A stretch of DNA of 64,000 nt from Ideonella margarita. Its GTDB lineage: Bacteria; Pseudomonadota; Gammaproteobacteria; Burkholderiales; Burkholderiaceae_C. The stretch covers positions 1-64,000 of the forward strand of contig NZ_JBBUTI010000003.1 in assembly GCF_038066635.1 (NCBI RefSeq). The letters run 5' to 3'. The notes beneath the pieces were generated by a model. It had not been told where the DNA came from and made no database searches. It saw nothing but the letters and a program-made list of their open reading frames with translations. Each line of letters begins with the position of its first letter. Positions within the stretch are counted from its first letter, which is position 1. Shown here one piece after another: positions 25,936 to 35,300 of the stretch. The position numbers were made by a program, and so were the translations under genes.

Positions 25936-27566
25936 CGCACTTCCTCCACATCCAGCAGTGCCGACGCAAACGCGTCGCTGCACGCACCTTGCACACACGG
26001 GCCGGCCTGCTGCCCGAGCAGCGCCTGCAACTGAGAGCGCCCACGCTGGTCCAGCAAGGGCGCCAGAAACGGCCCTGCCCGCTGGCCGCGCAACGCACGC
26101 CAGTCACGCGGCCCATCGGTCACCATCACCAGCAAGCGGTCGAGCCCGGGCGGGCCGCCGGCCACCACGCGCCAGGACGGCCGCGGCAGCCACAGCTGCT
26201 GGCCCGCAGCTATGCGGTTGTCGCTGTCCAGCTCATTCGGGAACAGCAGCGTCATCGACGCGCCGTCGGTGCCAGCCATGGCCACGTAGACATGACCAGG
26301 GCGATCGCTCACCAGCATCAGGTCCAGCGGGTCCCGGTCGATGCGCAGGCGCTGTGCCGACGCAGTGACCTTCAAGGAGCGCTTGTGATCGCGCTGCGCA
26401 TGCACCTGCGCCAGGATGTCGCCCGGTGTGGCCCGAACGGGCGCGGGCGTCGCCACGGGTGCGGGCACCGGCGCTGGCGTGGGTGCGGCAACTGGCGCGG
26501 CAACTGGCGCGGCAACTGGCGCGGTGACTGGCGCAACGACCGGCACAACGACTGGGGCAACCACAGGTGCAGGCACGGGCGCCACAGGCGGTGCCGCCGC
26601 GAACAAGGCCGGCACGAAGCCCCGGTTGCCCGTGACCACCAGGTGCTGAGGCGTGATGTCGGTGGCGCCGCGCATGGCCTGCTCCACCTGCGCTTGTGCG
26701 CAACGCACCAGCTCATTGGCGCTGATGGCGCCGCTGCCGTCCAGGTCGCGCGCCTCGCCCATCAGGCAGCGGCGCAGGGCCGTGGTGGCCAGGCCGCCGG
26801 TCTGCGGGTTGTCGAAGCTCAGCTCATCCGGCCGCGACGATGAAATGTGCACCACATCGCCCAGGCCCATGCCCGCCGCCGACAGCGCGGACTCCATGCT
26901 GCGGGTGCGCACATTGCTGGGCTGCGCGCAGGCTTCGCTCACACCCGATGTCTTGGCCTGCAGCATGGCCGCACCCAGCGCCCGGCTGGCTGGGCGGGCG
27001 GCGGCAGCACCACCGGAATGGCAGGCGTCGTACACCACCATCAGCTTGTCGGCCTTGTCGCCAAGCGGTCGCAGCATCCGCGCGAATTCGGCGTGGGTGA
27101 AATCCTTCAGGTCCCAAGGGATCAGCGTTTCAACGCAACCACCCGCTTGCGGATCATGGAAGCGCGAGCCGTGGCCCGTCCAGTACACGAACACGCGGTC
27201 GCCCGCGGCCACGCGCTGCGCCAGGGCCGAAAGCGCAGCCTGCACACCGGCACGGCTGGCCTGCTCGTCACGCAACTCGGTGATGTTGGCATCGGGCACC
27301 TGCAGCGCGCGCGCCATCTGGCGGGCGCTGCGCATGTCGTGCGTCACGCCGTCGAGGGCGCCGACCGGCCGGGCCGGGTCCTGCTGGTAGCGGCCCAGGC
27401 CGATGATCAGCGCATGCCGGCTGGCGCGGGGCGTTGCACTCGTTGTTGCCGTTGAAGCTGCCGCGGGCTCGGCGGCGCCGGCCGACGCCATGGCGCAGCC
27501 CATCACCACCGCCAGCACCGTGACCGTGAAGACCCGCGCCAACCAGCACAAGGGATCGGTCCTCAT
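25932..27566 (-). CDS. Caspase-like (peptidase C14) secreted protein with EF-hand and DUF4384
   Basis: The 544-residue protein begins with a hydrophobic leader whose VVMGC (Cys24) could be a lipobox. Residues ~50-300 form a caspase-fold domain with the dyad His132 (YWTGHGSRF) and Cys182 (VVYDACHSGG). Inside it, residues 274-285 form a canonical EF-hand-type loop (DLDGSGAISANE), suggesting calcium control. A Pro/Ala/Val repeat linker follows (about 310-370), then a DUF4384-like domain (DLMLVSDRPGHVYVAM, LLFPNELDSDNRIAAG). It overlaps the upstream caspase gene and the downstream gene by 4 nt each. Substrates are unknown. Confidence 0.87.
   Translation of the reverse strand: MRTDPLCWLARVFTVTVLAVVMGCAMASAGAAEPAAASTATTSATPRASRHALIIGLGRYQQDPARPVGALDGVTHDMRSARQMARALQVPDANITELRDEQASRAGVQAALSALAQRVAAGDRVFVYWTGHGSRFHDPQAGGCVETLIPWDLKDFTHAEFARMLRPLGDKADKLMVVYDACHSGGAAAARPASRALGAAMLQAKTSGVSEACAQPSNVRTRSMESALSAAGMGLGDVVHISSSRPDELSFDNPQTGGLATTALRRCLMGEARDLDGSGAISANELVRCAQAQVEQAMRGATDITPQHLVVTGNRGFVPALFAAAPPVAPVPAPVVAPVVVPVVAPVTAPVAAPVAAPVAAPTPAPVPAPVATPAPVRATPGDILAQVHAQRDHKRSLKVTASAQRLRIDRDPLDLMLVSDRPGHVYVAMAGTDGASMTLLFPNELDSDNRIAAGQQLWLPRPSWRVVAGGPPGLDRLLVMVTDGPRDWRALRGQRAGPFLAPLLDQRGRSQLQALLGQQAGPCVQGACSDAFASALLDVEEVR
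26482..26590 (-). repeat. 12-bp tandem repeat encoding the APVA linker of the caspase
   Basis: At least four near-perfect copies of a 12-base unit (ggcgcggcaact on the plus strand) lie in series, followed by diverged copies. On the coding strand each encodes about four residues of the Pro/Ala/Val linker between the caspase and DUF4384 domains. Length variation between strains would be expected. Confidence 0.7.
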
Positions 27567-29557
27567 CGCGAAGCCAGCGGGCCTTGCCGCTGCTCGTAAC
27601 CGGTCAACTCCTCGCGCTGGCTGCTCACCAGGGTGTTGCGCTCGTCACGCGCCTCGAACTCCATCGCGACGAAGTTGCGCAACTCGGGCGAGTACCACCA
27701 CACCGTCGTCCAGCGCTGCCACCCGCGGTTGCCAGCTGCGGAACGGCCCTTGGCTTCCGACGAGACTTCGATGCGCTGGGCGTCGAACTCACCCGCCGGC
27801 ACCTTCACCTTTTCAACGGTCTTGAACAACAGCGTCGCCTCGATGTCGATCAACGTCACCGAGCCATCCGCCTGGATGCGGCGCTGCTGGTAGGTCACGT
27901 TCTGCTTCTGCCCGGCCTGCATGCCCTCCCACCAGCGCGGCTGGTAGGGCGTGTATTCCACCCGGGCACCGTTGGCGTCCTGGATCACGATCGGGCGCAG
28001 CCATTCGTCGTACCGCGTGCCGCCAGCGGTGAACAGATGGTTGTCGTCACCAACCCGGGCGATGGCCGTGGTGTAGTTGCGCACCACCTCGCCGCGCCAC
28101 TTGTCGACGACCTGGTAGCGCCAGCGATCACCCGAGCTGATGCCCCGCGAATTGACGGCCACGGGCGCGCGCGCCGGCTTGGCCGGGCCGGCGTCAGGCC
28201 GTGATTCAGGCATCAAGCCCACCGACACACGCGGCGCGGTGTCGGGGAAACCGGCAGGCAGTGGCGCACCGGTCGGCTTGGCAGGTGCAGACACCGTGGA
28301 CGGTACCGGGGCTGGCTGAGGAGCTTGCTGGAACAAGTTGCCTGGCGCCAGACCAACCGACACGCGCGGCGGTGCGTCCGGCATCGCAACCGCAACCTGC
28401 GTGGGCTGCGGGCGCGGTGCGGGGGTGGGCGCAGGAGGTGCTGAAGCCTGTGCTGCAACCTGAACGGCAGGCTGTGGCGCGGGTTGTGGCGTGGACTGGG
28501 GAGCAGCAGGCGCCGGTATCGGCCTGGTCAACAGCGCCAGCTTTTGGCGGGCCTGCTGGGCATGGGCACCGGCAGGAAAGCGCTTCAGGTAGGCCTGCAC
28601 TTCCAAGGCCTGCTGGCTGTCGCGCACCGCGTCCCACAGGGCGTTGTCGAGCGCCGTCTCAGCCGACACCACGGGCGCGGCCGGAGGCGGCGGCGGTGGC
28701 GGAGGGGGTGGCGGCGCCTGCACCACCGGCAAGGGCGGCATGAAGAAGAAGTCGCCCTCGAGCGAGGTGCTTTCCCACGGCACCTGCTTGCCTTGGGATT
28801 CCTTGCGCACCGAGCGGCGCACCTCCTTGAACACGTCTTCCACCTTCATGCCCGGCTGGGCCATGGCGCGCAGCAGGAACTGGGTGTAGAGGCCGTTGCT
28901 ACCCGCGCCGTCACTGCTGACCGAGCCCGGTGACGTGGCAAACGCCACCAGCGTGCCCACCGGCGCGTCCATCTGCGCCAGGCCCTGCTGGGCCGATCGG
29001 AAGCTGCGCGCAAACGGGTTGTTGCGGCAGGCATCCAGGATCATCAGGTTGGTGGCATTGCCGGCCGTTTCCATCTTGTCGAGCACGGCCTGCGCATCGA
29101 GCGCCTGGTAGGCCACCTCGTCTTCGCGCTGGATGTCGGCACCGACCGGAATCAGGTAGTTGCGGCCCTTGATCTGCATGCCGTGTCCGGCGAAATAGAA
29201 CACGCCGGTGCCGCCTTCGCGCAGCCGGGTGCCGAAGTCGCGCACCGCGTTCATCATGTCGCGCAGGCCCACGTCGGTGCGCAGGATCACGGTGAAGCCC
29301 GAGCGCTCCAGCGCCTGCGCAATCGCGCGGGCGTCATTGCCCGGATTGCCGAGCGGCGCATCACGGTAGGCACCATTGCCGATCACCAGCGCCAGCCGCT
29401 GGCTGGTCTGGGTGGCTGCCGCCACGGGTTGAACTTTCAGGGTGCGCTCGGAGCCGGCCGCGGGGGCCGCCAGCGCCGCCTGCCCGGCCGGCGACAGGCA
29501 GGCCCACAGGCCCGCCCACCACCACACCGGCAGGCCCGGGCCTTTGGAATGGATCAT
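27563..29557 (-). CDS. Caspase-like (peptidase C14) secreted protein with C-terminal beta domain
   Basis: The 664-residue protein has a signal peptide (about 1-31) and a caspase domain at ~50-290 with His125 (FYFAGHGMQ) and Cys177 (LMILDACRNNPF). The block VPWESTSLEGDFFF ends the domain. A poly-Pro stretch and the repeat YLKRFPAGAHAQQARQKL, common in bacterial caspase proteins, follow. A Pro/Ala-rich linker holds PRVSVGL twice. The C-terminal ~190 residues (SSGDRWRYQVVDKWRGE onward) form a beta-rich domain I cannot name. It is the first gene of a three-gene coupled operon; ATG 29557 was chosen as it gives a signal peptide. Confidence 0.86.
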   Translation of the reverse strand: MIHSKGPGLPVWWWAGLWACLSPAGQAALAAPAAGSERTLKVQPVAAATQTSQRLALVIGNGAYRDAPLGNPGNDARAIAQALERSGFTVILRTDVGLRDMMNAVRDFGTRLREGGTGVFYFAGHGMQIKGRNYLIPVGADIQREDEVAYQALDAQAVLDKMETAGNATNLMILDACRNNPFARSFRSAQQGLAQMDAPVGTLVAFATSPGSVSSDGAGSNGLYTQFLLRAMAQPGMKVEDVFKEVRRSVRKESQGKQVPWESTSLEGDFFFMPPLPVVQAPPPPPPPPPPPAAPVVSAETALDNALWDAVRDSQQALEVQAYLKRFPAGAHAQQARQKLALLTRPIPAPAAPQSTPQPAPQPAVQVAAQASAPPAPTPAPRPQPTQVAVAMPDAPPRVSVGLAPGNLFQQAPQPAPVPSTVSAPAKPTGAPLPAGFPDTAPRVSVGLMPESRPDAGPAKPARAPVAVNSRGISSGDRWRYQVVDKWRGEVVRNYTTAIARVGDDNHLFTAGGTRYDEWLRPIVIQDANGARVEYTPYQPRWWEGMQAGQKQNVTYQQRRIQADGSVTLIDIEATLLFKTVEKVKVPAGEFDAQRIEVSSEAKGRSAAGNRGWQRWTTVWWYSPELRNFVAMEFEARDERNTLVSSQREELTGYEQRQGPLASR

Positions 29558-29632
29558 CCTGACAGTATCGACTGCCCCCGCACGATGTTGAGCACGGGTT
29601 AAGTCAGACGCCAAAAAGCCGATAAGACGACC

Positions 29633-30847
29633 ATGAGCAACAGCCTCGCCGAACTGCTGGAGGACGTCGATGCCGGTCTGATCTGGGCCGGTGCGGACGG
29701 CGTCGTGCGCCGCATCAACGCGCTCGGCGCGAAGCTGACCGGCCTGAAAGAAGGCAAGGTCATGTTCGACCCCGACCTGAAGAATGCCGTGGCCACCGTG
29801 GTGAAGAACCGCGGCTCGATGGAATTGAAGGCCATTGGCATGCCGCCGGCGCCGGGCCAGAGCCCGACCCGCCTGACCTGCCGCGTGATTCCGGGCCTGG
29901 TGAAAGACGACGCCTTCGTGTTCGTGCGCCAGGCCGACGTCATCGCCCCGGCGTCGGTGGCCGACCACCTGCTGCTCGCCTTGAACGACGATGTGCATGC
30001 ACCGCTGAAGGAAACCCTGGGCCGGCTGAAACACAGCAACGCCCAGTGGCCCCTGATGGTGGAATGCACACGCAAGCTGTTCACCAGCCTCGACCTGCTG
30101 GTGGAGCTGGCCACGCTGTGGCAGGGGCCGGCGCCCAGCGGTGCCGACAACATCACGCTATGGCCGCTGGTACAGATGGCCTGGATGATGCAGCAGAACT
30201 CGCCGGAAGCGCGGGCCTGCCCGGCCTCGATGCCGCCGCCCAGCTCGGTGGAAGTGGTGACGCTGTACGGCGACACCGACAGCCTGTCGCGGGCGATCCG
30301 GCTGTGCATCGATTCGGCCCTGCGCAACCAGCCCCCCGCCCAGCCCTGGAACATTCACCAGGAAGTGGACGGCCAGCGCGTGCTGATCCATTTCACCGGC
30401 GCCCCGATCTTCCCGCGGCCCAAACCGGCCCCGGGCGTGAAGTTGACCGAGCCCTCACGCCGCCAGGCGCTGGAGCTGTTCGGCCACCAACTGGTAGAGA
30501 AGATCGTGCAGGCGCACGGCGGGCAGTTGCTGGAGGACGCGGCCGAGCAGCGCTTCAGCGTTGCCCTGCCCACCAACCAGCCGCACCGCGCCAGCGGCGG
30601 CGTGATGGACATCGCGCAGGCGCAGCAATACGCCCGCGACCTGGCCGCCTTGATGTCTCGTGCCCGGCTGCACACCGCCCGCGATGCCGCCGCCAAGGCC
30701 GAGGCCCATGCCGCGCAGCAAGCTGCCGCCGGCGACGCGCAACTGGCGCAGCAGAAGCTGGCCGCGCAAGCGGCCGTGCGCCCTGCACCGCAGCTGCCTG
30801 AAGCCAAACCCATCAACAACAGCGACGACGACGCCGTGCTGTTCTGA
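29633..30847 (+). CDS. PAS / histidine-kinase-like protein of the chemosensory island
   Basis: The 404-residue soluble protein starts with a PAS-like segment (LLEDVDAGLIWAGADGVVRRINALGAKLTGL). A helical region at ~120-190 and an ATPase-like segment at ~200-325 (IRLCIDSALRNQ, KIVQAHGGQLLEDAAEQRFSVALP) follow; the last block resembles the end of a HATPase domain, but clear G boxes are not visible. The C-terminal ~75 residues are Ala/Gln-rich and probably coiled coil. It converges on the triple-CheW gene 14 nt away and may belong to the same signalling system. Confidence 0.68.
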   Translation: MSNSLAELLEDVDAGLIWAGADGVVRRINALGAKLTGLKEGKVMFDPDLKNAVATVVKNRGSMELKAIGMPPAPGQSPTRLTCRVIPGLVKDDAFVFVRQADVIAPASVADHLLLALNDDVHAPLKETLGRLKHSNAQWPLMVECTRKLFTSLDLLVELATLWQGPAPSGADNITLWPLVQMAWMMQQNSPEARACPASMPPPSSVEVVTLYGDTDSLSRAIRLCIDSALRNQPPAQPWNIHQEVDGQRVLIHFTGAPIFPRPKPAPGVKLTEPSRRQALELFGHQLVEKIVQAHGGQLLEDAAEQRFSVALPTNQPHRASGGVMDIAQAQQYARDLAALMSRARLHTARDAAAKAEAHAAQQAAAGDAQLAQQKLAAQAAVRPAPQLPEAKPINNSDDDAVLF

Positions 30848-30860
30848 CGGCGCAGCCGCC

Positions 30861-32378
30861 TCAGGCGGCCAGCGGCATCTGCTCGCGCAGGGCGTCGGCA
30901 ATGCGCCGCAGGTCAAGCGTGCGCAACAGGCGTTGTGCGCCCGGCTGCCCCACCTGCGCCAGCCGGCGCGAGCCCAGCTCGCGGGCCAGCGCATCATCCG
31001 GCGCGCCGTGCTGCGGCAGCTCGGGCTCCCAGTCGGCCGGCTCGATGGTGCGCAGCGCAGGCACCGCAAAACCAACCAGCTCCGGCCCGCTTTCCACCAC
31101 CAGGATGCTGACGGACGGCGACGCGCTGATGGCACCGAAGCCCGCCAGCCGGCTCAGGCACATCACGGGAATCGTGCGGCCGCGGTTCACCAGCATGCCC
31201 AGCAAGGCACCCCGGTTCTGGAAGAGCGAGACATCGCAGGTGTAGGGCAGGATCTCGCAGACCTGGTCGATCGGCGTGGCGGTTTCGCCGCCGAGCGCGT
31301 AGGTGATCATGGCCCGGCCCAGGCCGGTCGTCATCGCGGCATCGAAGCCTTCGGCGGTGCCCTGGTCGCCCAGCGCCTGGGCGTTGGTCTGACCCAGGTT
31401 CACCAGCACCTCGTTGGTCAGCAGCGCATCACCGTCCAGCAGCAAGAACTGCTGCGCCGTCACGCCGGTGCGCACCAGCACGTCGGCGGCCAGCCGGCTC
31501 GCCGGCACGGCGCCGCGGAACAGCGTCGGGTGGGGCAGCGCGAAGGTCGGCACAGTCAGCACGTCCGCCTGGTCCACGCTCACCACATCCATCACCTGCT
31601 GCACGAGGCAGGCCACCATGCCGCGCTCCAGGCGCAGCACAAAGGCCTGCAGCGGCCCGTCGGCGGGCAGCGGCCCCAAGCCGCACAGGGCCATCAGATC
31701 AACCGCCGGCAACTTCAGTCCGGCGTAGTCGATCACGCCGCGGCAGTTGCCCATCGCCAGCGCGGAGCGCTCGATCACCGGTGAGGCCAGCGTGGCGTGC
31801 ACCGACATCGCGTCCAGGGCCAGCGGCACCACGCCGCAGCGGATCAGCATCAGGGGCAGGCTGTTCTGCAGCACGCTCACGGCTTCATGGTCGGCGCTGG
31901 TTTGCTGGCGCTCGGGCTCGGGGTCGTCCACCATCGGCACCTGCGGCAAGGCCGCCAGCGCAGCCGGGTCCAGCACGTTGACCAGGCTTTGATCGTCGTC
32001 GCGGAACAGGCTGCCCGCCAGCACGGCGGCCACGGCGTCGGTCACCCTGGCCGGATGCAGGCGCTGGTCGGTCGGCCGGAAGATGCCGGTCACGCCGTCC
32101 GTCAGCAGGCCGAGGATGCGCCCCTGCTCGATCATCACGACTACGCTGGGCGAGGCCAGCTTCGGCGCCGGCCGCCCCAGCAGCAGGCGCAAATCAAGCA
32201 CCGGCACCATCACGCCGCGCAGGTCAATGCCGCCGATCACATGCACGGCCGGGCACGGCATGGGCAGCAGCGCCAGCAGCGGCAGCACCTCTCGCAGTGC
32301 GTCCATCGGCAAGGCCAGGCTCATGCCCCCGAGCGTGAAGCCGCCATAACCTGGCAGGTCAACCGGCGTGTCGCTCAT
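30861..32378 (-). CDS. Triple CheW-domain chemotaxis scaffold protein
   Basis: The 505-residue protein appears to carry three CheW-like SH3-type domains in tandem. The first (~10-160) has GGIDLRGVMVPVLDLRLLLG. The second (~175-325) has CRGVIDYAGLKLPAVDLMALCG. The third (~340-470) has NRGALLGMLVNRGRTIPVMCLS. CheW domains couple receptors to the CheA kinase, so a three-domain protein could act as a multivalent linker. Its start overlaps the MCP stop by 4 nt (ATGA), implying co-translation with the seven-PAS MCP. No CheA gene is in the window. Confidence 0.85.
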   Translation of the reverse strand: MSDTPVDLPGYGGFTLGGMSLALPMDALREVLPLLALLPMPCPAVHVIGGIDLRGVMVPVLDLRLLLGRPAPKLASPSVVVMIEQGRILGLLTDGVTGIFRPTDQRLHPARVTDAVAAVLAGSLFRDDDQSLVNVLDPAALAALPQVPMVDDPEPERQQTSADHEAVSVLQNSLPLMLIRCGVVPLALDAMSVHATLASPVIERSALAMGNCRGVIDYAGLKLPAVDLMALCGLGPLPADGPLQAFVLRLERGMVACLVQQVMDVVSVDQADVLTVPTFALPHPTLFRGAVPASRLAADVLVRTGVTAQQFLLLDGDALLTNEVLVNLGQTNAQALGDQGTAEGFDAAMTTGLGRAMITYALGGETATPIDQVCEILPYTCDVSLFQNRGALLGMLVNRGRTIPVMCLSRLAGFGAISASPSVSILVVESGPELVGFAVPALRTIEPADWEPELPQHGAPDDALARELGSRRLAQVGQPGAQRLLRTLDLRRIADALREQMPLAA

Positions 32379-35300
32379 GGGGCTTTGCCGTTGGCGGTGA
32401 GCTCGTCGATCAGCCCGGAGACATGGTTGGCCAGCTCACGCTGCTGGTTGGTGGCCTCGGCGATCTGCTTGACGCTGCCACCCGTGCGACTGACGTTGTG
32501 GATGATGCCCTCGAAGCTGCGTACGGCGTCCTTGCTCACATCGGCGCCCTGGCCGACCTGCAGCGTGGAGGCCTCGATCAGCGAGGCGATTTCGCGGGCG
32601 GCCACCGAGCTGCGCTCGGCCAGCTTGCGCACTTCGCCAGCCACCACCGAGAAGCCCACGCCGTGCTGGCCGGCACGGGCCGCCTCGATCGCGGCATTGA
32701 AGGCCAGCAGGTTGGTCTGGTTGGCGATTTCACCGATCACGCCGACGATCTCCGCCACGCGGGTCGAGCTGGTCTGGATCGCGCTGATGGCGGCAATCGC
32801 CTTCTGCAGCGATTCATACCCGGCCTTGGCCGAGCTTTCCGCGTCGCTGGCCAATTCAGCCGCCACGCCCGAGTTGGCGGCGATGGTGCCGATGCTGCCC
32901 ACCAGGCTGCGCACGCTGCTGCCCATCTCGGCCGACTTGGTGGCGATGCGCCGCTCCAGCATCACTTCCTCGGTGACGTCGTAGGCGTACTTCACCACCT
33001 TGTGCACCTTGCCGTTGATGTCGAGGATGGGGTTGTAGGTGGCCTGGATCCACACGTCGCGGTTGTACTTGCCCACACGGTGGAAACGACCGCTGATGAA
33101 GGCGCCTTCGCTCAGGCGGATCCAGAAGTCGCGGTACTCGGCACCCTGGGTGTAGTCGGGCGTGCAGAACATGCTGTGGTGCTGGCCCTGCAGCTCGCGC
33201 AGCGTGTAGCCCATGGCCACCTGGAAGTTGCGGTTGGCGGTGAGCACCCGGCCGTCCAGATCAAACTCGATGACCGCCTGGCCCTTGTCGATGGCATTCA
33301 CCTTCGACTCGAACTCGGCTGCGCGCAGCTTCTGGTCGGTCACGTCGGTGGCGAACTTCACCACCTTCACCGGGTTGCCACGCGGATCGAAGATCGGGTT
33401 GTAGGTGGCCTGGATCCACACCTCGCGGCCGTCCTTGCCCACCCGCTTGTATTCACCCAGCTCGAACTCGCCGCGGCCCAGCCGCTCCCAGAAGGCCTGG
33501 TATTCGGCCGATGCCGCATGTTCGCTGTCGACGAACATCCGGTGGTGTCGCCCGCGGATGTCATCCATCGAGTAGCGAACCAGCTTGAGAAAGTTCTCGT
33601 TGGCCTTCAGCACGCGGCCCTGCATGTCGAACTCGATGACGGCCTGCGCACGTTCAATGGCGCCCAGCTTGCCCTCCGACTCCAGCCGCTGCAGCTTCTG
33701 CTCGGTGACGTCCTGCCCCAGCAGCAGCACCTTCTGCAGCATGCCGTCCAAACCCATCACGGGGCTCAAGGTGCCCGACAGCCAGACCTCGCGCTGGCCG
33801 GCTCCCTTGCGGCGGAACTCCGCCATCGACGGCTTGCCGTCGCGCAGCAGGCGCCATTGTTCTGCGTGCACGGCACCGCCGTGGTCTTCCTCGAACATCA
33901 GGCTGGCTTCGTCCTTGCCCACCAGATCGCCTTCACGCAGGGCCAGGGCACGCTGCATGCGCTCATTCGCCATCAGCACACGTCCGTCGCGGTCCAGCTC
34001 CATCAGGCAGGCGCTGGCACCCACGGCCGCCATGCGTGCAGCCACTTCCACGCTCTGGATCTTGGCCGGCGTCACGTCGATCGCGTACTTGACGATCTTG
34101 AACGGCCGCCCTTCCAGGTCGAGGATGGGGTTGTAGCTGGCCTGGATCCACACGCGCTTGGCGTTCTTGCCGAAGCGCTGGAACTCGCCGGCCTCATGGT
34201 GCCCCTGCGCCAGCCGCTGCCAGAAGCTGCGGTAGGCCGGGCCCTGCACCTCGTTGAGGTCGACGAACATGCGGTGGTGCAGGCCCTTCACCTCGTCCAG
34301 GGTGTAGCCCATCAGGTCCAGGAAGATCTGGTTGGCATGCAGGATGTTGCCGTTCAGATCGAACTCGATGACCCCCTGCACGCGGCTGATGGCCGAGAGC
34401 TTGCTGGCGTCTTCCAGGGCCTTGAGCTGGCCCTGGGTGATGTCCTGTGCAAACAGCAGCACCTTGGCCGGCTGTCCGTTGTCCACGGCGATCGGGCTGT
34501 AGCTGGCCTGCAGCCAGACCGTGCGGTGCTGCTTGTCGATGCAGGCGTACTCGCCGGTCTGCGGCTTGCCGGCCCGCAGGTTCGCCCAGAAGGCCTTGTA
34601 GTCCTCGCCCTCGGTGTCGCCGGCCGGCATGAAGCGGCTGTGGTGCATGCCCACCGCCTCTTCTTGCGTGTAGCCGAGGATGCGCTGGAATTGCTCATTG
34701 GCATGCAGCACCCGCCCGTCCATGTCGAACTCGGCCAGCGCATGGGTGTGGTCCAGGGTGTTGAGCTTGGCCTGGTCTTCCTGGGCCTGCTGCACCTGCC
34801 GGGTGATGTCGATGCCGTAGCTCACCACCTTCAGCGGCTGCCCGTTCAGGCCGCACACCAGCGCCACGGTCGAGCGGAACCACACCCGCTGACCGGTCTT
34901 GCCCACGCGCAGGAAATCGCCGTGCACGCTTTCGCCGCGGCGCAGGCGCTCCCAGCCGTCCTTGTAGCGCTTGCTCTCCACCGTCGCGGCTTCGCAGAAG
35001 TGGGTGTGCGACTTGCCGATCACTTCAGACAGCGTGTAGCCCAGGGCGTCGAGGAAGCGCTGGTTGGCGCCGATCAGGTTGCCGTTGAGATCAAACTCGA
35101 CGCGCGCCTGGCTGTTCTCCATGGCCTCGCCCTTGGCCAGGGCATCCAGCGCCTGCAGGCGGTCCAGGGTGATGTCCGCGGCCACCATCAGGGCGCCGCA
35201 CAGCGCGTTGTGTGCGTCGTGCAGCGGCGCGTAGTGCACCTGCAGATAGAGCTCGCGGCCATCGGACGTGACGCCGCGGTAGTCCCCGCGCACATCGTGG

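Noticed and set aside
25932..27566. Possible CRISPR-like or minisatellite array in the 12-bp repeats
   Set aside because: The repeats are contiguous without spacers and stay in frame, so they are a coding linker repeat, not a CRISPR array.
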